From ChocPot-Mid sp043804925 (GTDB lineage Bacteria > Bacteroidota > Ignavibacteria > Kapaibacteriales > UBA2268), in NCBI GenBank assembly GCA_043804925.1, contig JAZDIP010000094.1:1-64000 (forward strand): a stretch of DNA of 64,000 nt. The letters run 5' to 3'. Numbering within the stretch: position 1 is the stretch's first letter; each line of letters starts with the position of its first letter. The position numbers and the translations under genes are program-made. The notes under the pieces are model-generated. The model saw only the letters and a list, made by a program, of their open reading frames with translations. It was not told the origin of the DNA and made no database searches. Of this stretch, positions 42,566-52,180 are shown piece after piece.

Positions 42566-42612
42566 ATTACATAATTTATGTTACATATTTTATGTTACAT
42601 AAATTATGTAAT
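42566..42612. promoter_or_regulatory. Perfect 15-bp palindrome upstream of the AAA ATPase gene
   Basis: ATTACATAATTTATG (42566-42580) and CATAAATTATGTAAT (42598-42612) are exact reverse complements with a 17-bp spacer that repeats TTACAT and ATGTTA. It begins 6 bp before the start codon of the minus-strand ATPase gene. Position and symmetry suggest an operator overlapping the leader, perhaps bound by the winged-helix part of the ATPase itself (inference). Confidence 0.6.
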
Positions 42613-42660
42613 AATTTTCAAATAAACAAGTGAAATTTTATTAAGGTTTTACATATTGTA

Positions 42661-44895
42661 TCATCTTATCAAAAATCCCTGTGTTGTAAGGATTTCATTG
42701 CCAACGAATACCCTGAAGAAATACACTCCGTTACCTAATTTACTTTCAGGTTTCCAAATAAACGGATAAACAATAGTATCTACTTTTTCTCCAAGTGCAT
42801 TAAATATTTCAACTCGCTCTGTGTTAAATGGTAATTCAATTTGGCAGTTTTCTGAAAATGGATTTGGAAAAATTCTGATATTGCAATTTTGGGTAGATGG
42901 TAACTCCGAAACTGATGTTAATATATCAAATTTAAAAAGTCTTACTAATCCATTAGAAGAACCTGCCGCGATAGAAACTGAATCATTTGATAAAGCTAAT
43001 ATCCAATTAGCACCTGATTCAAATTGAATACTATCCACAAATGAACCTGAATTAATGTTCCAAACTCGAATACATGAATCATCAGAAGCTGATATCAGAT
43101 ATCTATCATTCAAAGAAAATTCAATATCGCTAACAGAAGAATTATTGCTTAGATTAAATGTCCGGTATAAAGATAATTCAGGAAAATTCCATATGTTAAT
43201 TTTATCCTGCTTTGTTAAAGTTGAAAGAAATTTTGAATCATGAGAGAATTTTAATCTCTTACAATTTTCAAAGTTTCTATCTATGAAAGTATTATTGAGT
43301 AATGAGTCCCAAATAAATAATTGATTAATGCTTGATGTTGATACTATATATACTCCATTCGGTGACATAAGATAATTATCCATATAGCCAAGATCAATTT
43401 CTTTAATGATTTTTTTGCTTTTAATATCAAAAATATCAATTTGACCCGAAGCATCAAGATATTTCCAATAGCATTTTCCTGAGATTCCTAAAAATATTTT
43501 ATCATTAAAAATTTGAAAATTATAATTATCGAAAGTAGGACTGCATTGCTCAAATACATTGATATATTTAATTGGGAAATAACCAATAATTGAATCTATA
43601 TTTAAATCGTATTGATAAAAAAATAAATTACTTAACTTGCCGATATAAATATCTTGATTTATTGAATCTATTTGAACAATACCATCGAGGAAAAAATTTG
43701 ATACAATCATTTCCCGACCTTTAACATCAACATAAGTATATGCACGATCAAAAATATTTCGAATAAGGTTTCCATTTCTGTAAGAGATAATTTTAATTTC
43801 TCTATCACCTGAAATATAAATTCTATCATTATAAGAGTCAATTTTAATATCATTAATACCAAATTGCATAACTTGATTTTCCAAAAATCTTCCTTTATCA
43901 ATCCATTGAATTCGTTTTACAGGCGTATTAATGATATTCTTACTTCTGAATAAACCATAAGCATTACCGATTAAAATATTTTGTTCTTTATCAATTTCAA
44001 TTGCTCTTATTTGAAATTCTCCATTTAAACCGAAGTTATTCTGTTCCCAATATTCACCACCATTATCTGAAAAAAATATACCTCGGTCTGTCCCCACTGT
44101 AATATTACCATTTTCAAATATTCTTAAACATCTAACAGCAATATTTCCCATACCTAAGGGGCAATATTGAAATGTATTACCATTATTTGTGCTTTTAAAA
44201 ATACCTTCACTTGTACCTAAAAAAATATGGTTAAGTTTATTTACTTGCATACAAATTGGTGAAACCGAGAAAAATTGTAAATTATCGAATTCTTTATTTA
44301 TTGAAAAACTTCGTGTAATTCTATTATCCATAGCATTATAAAGGCGGAAAATTTCGTCGATATTATTTTTACCTAAAAAATTTACGGCTAGTCTGGAGTC
44401 ATTAAAAATATAATTCCATGATGAATCGTTAATATTGAACCAATACCAAAAAACTTCTTTCGGATTGCTATTATATCTGTGAAAATTTACATATAAAATA
44501 TCTTTGCTATCTAAAATCATTTCACCAAATAAAAAATCTTTCATATCTTTCGTTAAATCAATCCATATATTCGAATCTCTTTCCTGAAAAAAAATTCCTT
44601 TAGAATAACTACGTATATACTTATCACCTCTTGAATTTACTAAAACGGTGCTTACTATCATTGAATCAGGGAGACCAATTTGACTTTGTTGCCAAGTCAA
44701 ACAATTATCAGGTGAAAAAAACAAACCGTTAGGAGTGCCAATCCAAATATTGTTATTTGAATCAATCGCTATTGATTTTACGTCTTGTGTAAAATTTCCT
44801 TCTACCTTTTCCCATTCAAAATTCTGAGCTAAAATATTAAAATTTAGCCCAACAATTATTTGTAAAATCAGTATAAGAAAAACAAACTTTTTCAT
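42661..44895 (-). CDS. T9SS-exported propeller/WD40 protein
   Basis: 744 residues from the ATG at 44893-44895 (MKKFVFLILILQIIVGLNFNILAQ signal peptide; a start four codons earlier is less like a signal peptide). The first 320 residues have blades of the two-component-regulator-propeller/YCF48 type (NNNIWIGTPNGLFFS, NGNITVGTDRGIFFSDNGGEYW). The middle has WD40 repeats (YLISASDDSCIRVWNINSG). The C-terminus is a type A T9SS sorting domain (IFPNPFSENCQIELPF ... LGNGVYFFRV). About 158 bp of the sorting-domain DNA is almost identical to that of the upstream neighbour gene, which ends 33 bp away. Confidence 0.85.
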   Translation of the reverse strand: MKKFVFLILILQIIVGLNFNILAQNFEWEKVEGNFTQDVKSIAIDSNNNIWIGTPNGLFFSPDNCLTWQQSQIGLPDSMIVSTVLVNSRGDKYIRSYSKGIFFQERDSNIWIDLTKDMKDFLFGEMILDSKDILYVNFHRYNSNPKEVFWYWFNINDSSWNYIFNDSRLAVNFLGKNNIDEIFRLYNAMDNRITRSFSINKEFDNLQFFSVSPICMQVNKLNHIFLGTSEGIFKSTNNGNTFQYCPLGMGNIAVRCLRIFENGNITVGTDRGIFFSDNGGEYWEQNNFGLNGEFQIRAIEIDKEQNILIGNAYGLFRSKNIINTPVKRIQWIDKGRFLENQVMQFGINDIKIDSYNDRIYISGDREIKIISYRNGNLIRNIFDRAYTYVDVKGREMIVSNFFLDGIVQIDSINQDIYIGKLSNLFFYQYDLNIDSIIGYFPIKYINVFEQCSPTFDNYNFQIFNDKIFLGISGKCYWKYLDASGQIDIFDIKSKKIIKEIDLGYMDNYLMSPNGVYIVSTSSINQLFIWDSLLNNTFIDRNFENCKRLKFSHDSKFLSTLTKQDKINIWNFPELSLYRTFNLSNNSSVSDIEFSLNDRYLISASDDSCIRVWNINSGSFVDSIQFESGANWILALSNDSVSIAAGSSNGLVRLFKFDILTSVSELPSTQNCNIRIFPNPFSENCQIELPFNTERVEIFNALGEKVDTIVYPFIWKPESKLGNGVYFFRVFVGNEILTTQGFLIR
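42711..42868. repeat. 158-bp near-identical repeat (T9SS sorting-domain DNA), copy A
   Basis: Aligns without gaps to 44979-45136 with about three mismatches. It encodes NPFSENCQIELPFNTERV and the following 30 residues up to YFFR. The adjoining coding DNA on both sides is unrelated between the two genes. Confidence 0.9.
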
Positions 44896-44928
44896 ATCGA
44901 ATATCATTTATAAAAATTGACAAATTTT

Positions 44929-47268
44929 CTATCTAAAAAGCACTCCCTTTGTTGTTATTAATTTCTCACCTGTATTAGCCCTGAAGAAATACACTCCGTT
45001 ACCTAATTTACTTTCAGGTTTCCAAATAAACGGATAAACGATAGTATCTACTTTTTCTCCAAGTGCATTAAATATTTCAACTCGCTCTGTGTTAAATGGT
45101 AATTCAATTTGGCAGTTTTCGGAAAATGGATTAGGATATAATGCTATTGTTTTGCCAAAATTAATATCTTCCACGTTTTGAATATTCCCTTTTAATAAGT
45201 CGCATGATACATTCACCTTTTCCATTATATTAGCTGATGCCCTGTTTTGCAAAATAATATAAAATAAATTCTCATTGGATAAAGCACAAGTTAATTCACC
45301 ACCTTTGGTAAATCCGGTATAATTGTATGCTGAAAAGGATTGCTTTTTTGTAAACTTATCATAATTGATACTATCACAAATAAACAAACTAACTATACCA
45401 TCATCTTCGGAATTCCATTTGTAAAATCTGCTCTTTTGGCTGTTATCATGTTCACTTTGAGCAGTTATAATTTCAGTTGCAGAAAATTTTAATTTAAAAC
45501 CATGCTCACCGGATGAAGGTAAATTCATATTTCCCGGTAATATTTCGTTAATCGTAATATTTTGGTATGCTAAGTTTACTTTGTATAATGTTCCTTTTAT
45601 CGTATTGCCTTGAACGAGGTAATATGCCTGGGATTTGTCTTGTGGGCTCCACCCATGAACAGGATGATAAACATTAACCAGATATTGTTTACCTTCGCCG
45701 GCTGCGAAATTTACTTCTCCTTTTCGGTTTGTGAATAATCTCTGGCATATCGCATATCCATTCCCGTAAGGGGCATAAATCTGAACCATTGCTCCTTCAA
45801 TGGGAGTTCCTTTTGAATCAATCACGGTTAACTGAAATGAACATGTGTCCGCATAATATTTCGTGAAATTTTCGACCCATCCGTCACCGCGAAAACCTTC
45901 TGCCATTGATACTTTCCAACCGTAACTGCCGCGTGGAAGCATATTTGTTATTCCGTAGAATTGATTTCCCGGCACTTGCAAGCCGCCTCTGAAAAATTCA
46001 TAGTGATACCAATCCTCGTCCCAAATTGCTCCGAAGACGTGGTCTTCAGCAGATGTAGTAAGATAAATTAGGGGAATTAGTGCAGTTCTGCATGTTCCTG
46101 CAACTAAGAAGGCATCTTCATTACACATTCCATTATGTTTCATTAAAATTTGATTCGGCTGAAATGCACGAGGAAGCTTAACATCTACAGGCAGAGCCCG
46201 TGAACACCAATTTCCGATTATATCTAAAGCAGAATTACCATTTAGAAATTCTCTGCCAAATGGCAAGTATGTTTCTGTGCGATTCCATAAAAATCTCGGA
46301 GTTTGAATTAATTCTCCAAATCTCGGAATAGATGCAACACTGCCTTTTGATGTCGTGATATTAACCGGCATGTAATTATGAGCAGGGTCGGGATTATTCC
46401 AAATAAAATCCCGCCATGAATAACCGTATGTTCTCTGTCCCGAGTTGTCATTATTATTATCCGAAACGTAAACACCTTCCTGGTCAAGCTTCGGATGGAC
46501 TATATACCAATAATAAATTTCCTTAGGTATCTCATTCCATATTGTATCTCTTGACACAGGGTCATAAATACGGTATTTTGTTGTTGTGTAAAAATCTTTT
46601 CCTGCAATAGAGCCGTATTCGACCAAATCAACATAATGTAGTGAATCGTCAACATTATAAATAAATTCCGCATTCTGTACTATCATATCCCTGTCACTGA
46701 CAAATCGTGAATCCGTTAATGTCTGATAGCTCATATTTGCCACACAAAATGCAACTTCATCCTTAATATTATCAGCAGCATTGATTATTAAAAGTGCATA
46801 ATCGTCATCCAGCTTGTTTTTATTTAACTCGATTAGTTTAATTTCCAATTGGTCATGGAGCCAATCAGGTACAAGCTCCAATGCCTCTTTTGCTTCAGTT
46901 GATAAAGCATCCGCTTGTTTAATGACATTGATTTTTGAGTTTTTTATATCCAACTCAAGAATTAATGAACCATTTTCATGTAAAATGTCGTTAGCAACTG
47001 CTGTATTGATTACCTCACTTTCAAAAGCAGGAAAATAGCTTTTGTTTTTCTCATTTTCTCCGAAATATATTGGCTTAATTGTATTTACCGGAATATTATT
47101 TTCAGGAAGTGCAATAGGAAATATGTTTATCTTTGAATTATTAATTTGTACCGTACCCGATTCTTCGTTTTCAGATTTTTCTATAATAATTTTTTCTTCA
47201 TCTGCGAATAATCTGTCAAAAGAAAAGATAACGAATATCCCTATAAATAAAATGATAATTCTATTCAT
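44929..47268 (-). CDS. T9SS-exported protein with transglutaminase-like core
   Basis: 779 residues with a signal peptide (MNRIIILFIGIFVIFSFDRLFA). About residues 370-455 look like a transglutaminase/papain-like core: HNGMCNEDAFLVAGTCRTAL (Cys), SAEDHVFGAIWDEDWYHYE (His, Asp). Then a carboxypeptidase-regulatory-like beta domain (about 485-560, VIDSKGTPIEGAMVQIYAPY) and a T9SS type A sorting domain (LYPNPFSENCQIELPF ... GVYFFRANTG). It is probably exported and may cross-link or cleave peptides at the cell surface. First of a two-gene minus-strand run with the propeller protein. Confidence 0.85.
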   Translation of the reverse strand: MNRIIILFIGIFVIFSFDRLFADEEKIIIEKSENEESGTVQINNSKINIFPIALPENNIPVNTIKPIYFGENEKNKSYFPAFESEVINTAVANDILHENGSLILELDIKNSKINVIKQADALSTEAKEALELVPDWLHDQLEIKLIELNKNKLDDDYALLIINAADNIKDEVAFCVANMSYQTLTDSRFVSDRDMIVQNAEFIYNVDDSLHYVDLVEYGSIAGKDFYTTTKYRIYDPVSRDTIWNEIPKEIYYWYIVHPKLDQEGVYVSDNNNDNSGQRTYGYSWRDFIWNNPDPAHNYMPVNITTSKGSVASIPRFGELIQTPRFLWNRTETYLPFGREFLNGNSALDIIGNWCSRALPVDVKLPRAFQPNQILMKHNGMCNEDAFLVAGTCRTALIPLIYLTTSAEDHVFGAIWDEDWYHYEFFRGGLQVPGNQFYGITNMLPRGSYGWKVSMAEGFRGDGWVENFTKYYADTCSFQLTVIDSKGTPIEGAMVQIYAPYGNGYAICQRLFTNRKGEVNFAAGEGKQYLVNVYHPVHGWSPQDKSQAYYLVQGNTIKGTLYKVNLAYQNITINEILPGNMNLPSSGEHGFKLKFSATEIITAQSEHDNSQKSRFYKWNSEDDGIVSLFICDSINYDKFTKKQSFSAYNYTGFTKGGELTCALSNENLFYIILQNRASANIMEKVNVSCDLLKGNIQNVEDINFGKTIALYPNPFSENCQIELPFNTERVEIFNALGEKVDTIVYPFIWKPESKLGNGVYFFRANTGEKLITTKGVLFR
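44979..45136. repeat. 158-bp near-identical repeat (T9SS sorting-domain DNA), copy B
   Basis: Partner of 42711-42868. The differences seen are CGATAG for CAATAG, TCGGAAAA for TCTGAAAA and GATTAGGA for GATTTGGA. Identity over sorting-domain DNA only points to recent gene conversion or domain copying. Confidence 0.9.
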
Positions 47269-47286
47269 AAAAACTCCTGTAAATAT

Positions 47287-48360
47287 TTAAATTGTAAAAT
47301 GTACATTCCATCCGTATTTATCTGCAACTTCACCGTATTGAATGCCTGTTATTGTGTCATAAAACTTTTGAGCAACGGGTCCGATTTTCATGTCATTGAT
47401 AATGAATTCTTTGCTTTTATAAGATAATACTCCGACAGGTGAAATGACAGCGGCAGTTCCTGTCCCAAAGACCTCCTGAAGTTTACCTTTGCTTTGAGCG
47501 TCTGCAATTTCTGCAATACTGATTCCTCTTTCGGATACTTTCATTCCCCAATCCCTTGCCAATTGCAAAACGGAAGCTCTTGTAACACCGGGAAGAATAG
47601 TGCCTTCATCAAGAGGAGGCGTAATCAGTTCATCGTCAATCAGGAACATTATATTCATAGCACCAACCTCGTTAACCAATTCACGAGTTAGAGCATCCAA
47701 CCATAACACCTGGGCATAGCCGCGCTCGGAAGCACGCTTTCCTGCAAGTAATGAAGCGGCATAGTTACCACCGGTCTTTGCTGCACCAACTCCACCTTTT
47801 GCGGCACGTACCAATTGGTCTTCCACTAATATCTTAACAGGATTTAAACCTGTCGGATAATATGATGCAACAGGAGATGTCATTACTATTAATCTGTAAT
47901 CTGATGAAGCGTGTACGCCTAAAAAATTGCTAATACCGAAAACGACAGGCCTAATGTATAGCGAATGACCTCTTTGTTTAGGAATAAACTCATGGTCAAC
48001 TTTAACAAGTTCAACCATGGCATTAACAAGTGAATTTACATCGTAGGTCGGGATGCAAAGCCGTTGAGCCGAAACATTCAATCTTTCAGCATTTTTGTCG
48101 GGGCGGAATATGTTAATTCCACCTTTAACATCCCTGAATGCTTTCAAACCTTCAAAAATAGTTTGAGCATAGTGAAGCGTGCAATTACCGGGTTCAATTT
48201 CCATAGGACCGTAAGGAATAATTTTCCCTTCATCCCATTTACCATCAACATAATCAGTCATAAAGACATGGTCAGAAAAGTAATGACCAAACTTTAAATC
48301 GTTCCAATCAATTTGGTTTAATCTTGAATTCTTTGTTTTAACAATTTCATATTTTTCCAT
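47287..48360 (-). CDS. ilvE: Branched-chain amino acid aminotransferase
   Basis: PLP fold-type IV transaminase for Leu/Ile/Val. 357 residues from ATG 48358-48360 (GGAG 6 bp upstream; a start four codons earlier lacks this). Signatures: FGHYFSDHVFMTDY, LHYAQTIFEGLKAFR, IRPVVFGISNFLGV, the PLP-binding Lys in GAAKTGGNYAAS, VNEVGAMNIMF, ILPGVTRASVL and EVFGTGTAAVISPVG. This long form is the eukaryotic/Bacteroidota BCAT type. A separate transcription unit, with no other leucine or isoleucine synthesis genes nearby. Confidence 0.95.
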   Translation of the reverse strand: MEKYEIVKTKNSRLNQIDWNDLKFGHYFSDHVFMTDYVDGKWDEGKIIPYGPMEIEPGNCTLHYAQTIFEGLKAFRDVKGGINIFRPDKNAERLNVSAQRLCIPTYDVNSLVNAMVELVKVDHEFIPKQRGHSLYIRPVVFGISNFLGVHASSDYRLIVMTSPVASYYPTGLNPVKILVEDQLVRAAKGGVGAAKTGGNYAASLLAGKRASERGYAQVLWLDALTRELVNEVGAMNIMFLIDDELITPPLDEGTILPGVTRASVLQLARDWGMKVSERGISIAEIADAQSKGKLQEVFGTGTAAVISPVGVLSYKSKEFIINDMKIGPVAQKFYDTITGIQYGEVADKYGWNVHFTI

Positions 48361-48399
48361 TATAATCTCCAATTAAATTTATACTCAATAACAAAAATT

Positions 48400-50199
48400 T
48401 CATAATCCTTGTATTATATGTACAGCATCAGATGTTGCATCATCATCCTTATCCCTGTTTTTCGCTTGTGATGAATTCAGGTTGAAAGTTGTATTCAAAT
48501 CTCTTGGAATACCTTTTAATAAATCTATGGCAGATTGAATTTCCTTTTTCATAATTCCGTATTTTTTCAATATCTCAGCTGCTTTTTTGTAATCTCCTTC
48601 GGCTTCGATAGTCAAAACTAATTTTGCCAGTTCGGCACATTTATCAAAGAAAATGTCTTCGTTAATCACAAATTTTCCATTTGAATTTTTTGATATTGCA
48701 CCTTTTTCAAATAGGAAATTTAATTGAATTAAATTGGCTTTGCCGTGAGCTTCTTCCGCACCGAATCTTATAGAACGGTATAATCCCGGAAGATAAGTTG
48801 CCATAGCTTTTTTCAAATCATCCTGAGTTAATTTACCCATATCAAATAAATGTTTTTGATTGTATATGCCAAGTATATCGGCTTTACATTCTTCAATTGC
48901 CGAATATTTTTCTTTGAGTGCCTTCCTGACCGATAAAGCATCGTTTCCAAATACATATCCTCTACCCAAGGTATGAGAAACTTCATGCAAAGTTACAAAA
49001 GTCATAAATGCTTTTTTATTGGTAAATTTTGCTTGTTCAGGTTCGAGAAGTTTTTCTGCTATGGGGACAACAATTTTATCAAATTTGGCTTCCATCATAT
49101 TCTTGTACATTGAATTTTTTCCACCACCTTTAGCTTCTCTCACCTTAGGGTCATTCGGTAAAGAGCATGCTATTGTTTTTGTACCTACCTGGCAATCACC
49201 ACCAAAGAAAAGAACATTAACAAAATTAATTTGTGTACCTGAGCCAACCTGTTTTCTGATGTATTTTTTGTCGTAAGGTAATCTGTTTTCGAAATCCTTA
49301 ACATGTTGGTTGAAGAATTCAAGTTCTTTTGTTGCTTTCTCATCTTTGACCATAACTACTGCTTCCCATGCAGTCTTATAGTTATATATCGCGTCTTCAT
49401 AATTTTCAATGGGTCCTATAATAACATCAATCTTGCTGTTTTTTATATCCATCCACATCATATCGCTATTGAAATATTGGTCTGTTCTAAAGGCATTAGC
49501 CCTTTCGATAAGATATGCTTTGAAAGTGGGATTATCGGCATAAAAAGCGGCTTCTTCCAATTTTTCAGCGACTTTTTGGATTTCAGGATATGCTTCATGA
49601 TAGGGTATTGCTTTTAAATTCTCTTTGTCCCGTACTATTATTGTGTACTGGCTTTCAAACTCATCCTTTTTATCGGGATTAGCTTTAATAAAATCTTCAA
49701 ATTCTTTTTTTGTCATATCTAATGGGTAAAAATTACCCCCATCAGGTCTTTTATCGGGACCCGAACCCAAATACCTTTTCCCCTCGTCAATTCTATCGTA
49801 AGGACCATAATTAATCATTACAAAATCAAGAGATTGTCTTGCTTCGGGAGTGTTCTCGGCAATCAGGGAATCCCTGATAGGTATAGCTGATGGGGCTGTC
49901 TGTTTCCAAAAAATTTCGTCTGCAATTTTTCCTGCTTCAATCAGTAATTCAATAACTTTTTTTTCGTTAACTGTTAAATGAGAAATATCTGCAGTAATAT
50001 TTACAGATGCGTACAAATCAATTCTTTCCTGCAATGTAGGATTTAATGTATTCATGGTTTCCTCTTGTTTTGATTCCTCTTGTTTTTCTCCACAGCTTAA
50101 CAAAATAATTATTGAACAGATGACAATACCAGGTATCATAAGTTCACGGAATAATGCCCAAATTTGCCTGATAATACCAAATCTCATGCTATCTTCCAT
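48400..50199 (-). CDS. Peptidase M49 (dipeptidyl-peptidase III)-like lipoprotein
   Basis: About 599 residues. The start is uncertain among ATG 50199 (GAGG upstream), 50187 (GGAAG upstream) and 50139. A hydrophobic stretch ends in ILLSCGEK, a lipobox. The body matches the bacterial M49-like group: QSLDFVMINYGPYDRIDEG, FFGGDCQVGTKTIACSLPND, the zinc motif TLHEVSHTLGRG and the second ligand EECKADILGIYNQ. Classical DPP III has HExxGH; here the first motif is HEVSH followed by TLG. It probably trims dipeptides from peptides on the periplasmic side. Single-gene unit downstream of the cstA divergent promoter region. Confidence 0.82.
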   Translation of the reverse strand: MEDSMRFGIIRQIWALFRELMIPGIVICSIIILLSCGEKQEESKQEETMNTLNPTLQERIDLYASVNITADISHLTVNEKKVIELLIEAGKIADEIFWKQTAPSAIPIRDSLIAENTPEARQSLDFVMINYGPYDRIDEGKRYLGSGPDKRPDGGNFYPLDMTKKEFEDFIKANPDKKDEFESQYTIIVRDKENLKAIPYHEAYPEIQKVAEKLEEAAFYADNPTFKAYLIERANAFRTDQYFNSDMMWMDIKNSKIDVIIGPIENYEDAIYNYKTAWEAVVMVKDEKATKELEFFNQHVKDFENRLPYDKKYIRKQVGSGTQINFVNVLFFGGDCQVGTKTIACSLPNDPKVREAKGGGKNSMYKNMMEAKFDKIVVPIAEKLLEPEQAKFTNKKAFMTFVTLHEVSHTLGRGYVFGNDALSVRKALKEKYSAIEECKADILGIYNQKHLFDMGKLTQDDLKKAMATYLPGLYRSIRFGAEEAHGKANLIQLNFLFEKGAISKNSNGKFVINEDIFFDKCAELAKLVLTIEAEGDYKKAAEILKKYGIMKKEIQSAIDLLKGIPRDLNTTFNLNSSQAKNRDKDDDATSDAVHIIQGL

Positions 50200-50349
50200 T
50201 TTAAACCTCATTTTATATATTAATCAAATAACTATTCAATGAAAATTATAATATTAAAACTCTTAATTTACATCTTAAATATTGTCAAAACAAATATTTT
50301 TGAATATTTTGTAGTTCAAAATTCTGAAATTTTTTTGAAAGGTTTATAA

Positions 50350-52014
50350 ATGAGTGCGGCAATAGTAATAATATTTGGTGTTTCATGGTTTATTTTTGCC
50401 TATTTGTGGTATGGGAAAGTAATTCAAAAAAAAGTACTTAAAATAGATGATTCAAACATTACTCCTTCTAATCAATTGAATGATGGAATGGATTACGTAC
50501 CGACCAAACCATCTATTTTATTCGGTCATCATTTTTCCTCGATAGCAGGTGCAGGTCCAATAGTTGGTCCAATAATTGCGTTTGCATATTTCGGGTGGTT
50601 ACCTGCAATGCTGTGGGTTTTAATTGGTTCGGTTTTTATGGGAGCCGTACATGATTATGCCGCATTGGTTGCTTCTTTACGCAGCAGGGGTGAATCAATC
50701 GTTGAAATAACCAAAACTGCGGTTTCGGGAAGAGCCAGTGCAATTTTTGCTGCTTTTGTCTGGTTGACTTTAGTTTTAGTGCAAGCTGTTTTTGCTGACT
50801 TGACTGCTAAAACTCTTGCGGAAGACCCCCACATTGTTATACCTACAGTTGGGATTTTGCTGATAGCTCTTCTCTTTGGTTTTTTTGTTTATCGCAAGGG
50901 AATGTCAGTTGTAGCAGGTACCGTGATCTGTTTAGCCATGCTTTTTGGTTTGATTTTATTAGGGGCTGAAGTACCAATAAATATTGAATCAATTATGGGA
51001 ATTTCAACATATCATTTCTGGCTTCTTTTTGCAATCATTTATTCATTCATAGCCGCAACATTACCTGTCTGGTTATTGCTTCAACCAAGGGATTACCTTT
51101 CGATGTACCTGCTAATTATTGGTCTGTTTGCCGGACTTATTGGCTTAGTCGCCGGAAACCCTACGATTTCTGCACCGGCTTTTATATCATTCAACAGTGA
51201 GGGAGGAGCCATGTTTCCAATGTTATTTATAATCATTGCCTGTGGTGCAATCTCAGGATTCCATTCACTCGTTGCAAGCGGGACATCAGCAAAACAATTA
51301 AGAAAAGAGAGTGACGGTAAATTTGTTGCTTATGGTTCCATGCTCACGGAAGGATTATTGGCTTTGATGGTTATTGTTATGATTTCATCACTTTTAGTTT
51401 GGCTTCCCGGAGGTTCTGGTGGTTCAACAATAAACGGATATGCTTTTCAGGATTTATTTCTTAAAAGCCCGAATATTGTTTTTGGCTACGGTTTGGGTTT
51501 AAGTATAGATTCATTGGGTATCCCGATAAAACTTGGAATATCCTTTGGTATTTTAATGTTGAATGCATTTATTTTAACAACACTCGATACATCGGCAAGA
51601 TTAAACCGGTATGTTGTTACAGAAACTATTGGTAAAAAATATGGCGGGATTTTCAAAAACAAGTATTTTTCTACGGCAGTCTCATTGTTCTTTGCTTATA
51701 TTCTGTGTTTGGGTGGGGGTTACAGGGTGATTTGGCCCGTATTCGGTGCATCTAATCAGTTAATTGCAACTCTCGCTTTATTTGTTGTAACGGTTTTCTT
51801 CCTTGGCTACAAATCACCCAAGTGGTACACATTAATACCTGCAATAATTATGCTGATTATTACGGAAACAGCTTTGATTTATAATTCTGTAGCTTCATAT
51901 ATTCCTGAAAGTCAATGGCATCTGGCAATAATTTCAGTTGTGCTTTTTGTTTTGGGTTTAATCGTTGCTTTTGAAGTTTATAAGAAGTTGAGAATGATGA
52001 GAGTCAGTAATTGA
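50350..52014 (+). CDS. cstA: Carbon starvation protein A family transporter
   Basis: 554 residues, about 15 membrane helices. The CstA signature opens the protein: FGHHFSSIAGAGPIVGPIIAF, followed by MGAVHDYAALVASLRSRGESI, LLQPRDYLSMYLLI, SEGGAMFPMLFIIIACGAISGFHSLVASGTSAKQL and FGASNQLIATLAL. The family takes up peptides and/or pyruvate under nutrient limitation. GAAAGG precedes the ATG. It is divergent from the M49-like peptidase lipoprotein, a functionally plausible pairing (peptide breakdown and uptake), though no shared regulation is visible. Confidence 0.95.
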   Translation: MSAAIVIIFGVSWFIFAYLWYGKVIQKKVLKIDDSNITPSNQLNDGMDYVPTKPSILFGHHFSSIAGAGPIVGPIIAFAYFGWLPAMLWVLIGSVFMGAVHDYAALVASLRSRGESIVEITKTAVSGRASAIFAAFVWLTLVLVQAVFADLTAKTLAEDPHIVIPTVGILLIALLFGFFVYRKGMSVVAGTVICLAMLFGLILLGAEVPINIESIMGISTYHFWLLFAIIYSFIAATLPVWLLLQPRDYLSMYLLIIGLFAGLIGLVAGNPTISAPAFISFNSEGGAMFPMLFIIIACGAISGFHSLVASGTSAKQLRKESDGKFVAYGSMLTEGLLALMVIVMISSLLVWLPGGSGGSTINGYAFQDLFLKSPNIVFGYGLGLSIDSLGIPIKLGISFGILMLNAFILTTLDTSARLNRYVVTETIGKKYGGIFKNKYFSTAVSLFFAYILCLGGGYRVIWPVFGASNQLIATLALFVVTVFFLGYKSPKWYTLIPAIIMLIITETALIYNSVASYIPESQWHLAIISVVLFVLGLIVAFEVYKKLRMMRVSN

Positions 52015-52180
52015 AGGCAAAGGAGTGAATTTTCCCATGGGCTGTTGACAAGAGATATACGGAGCAAATTAATGTATTGAATTTTTTTTGTTATCACATT
52101 TTCTTTTACATGAGTTAATAATTTAATCAATTTTTCGTATATTTAAATTATGAAGATTAATAATTATTCTTGTTTATTTT

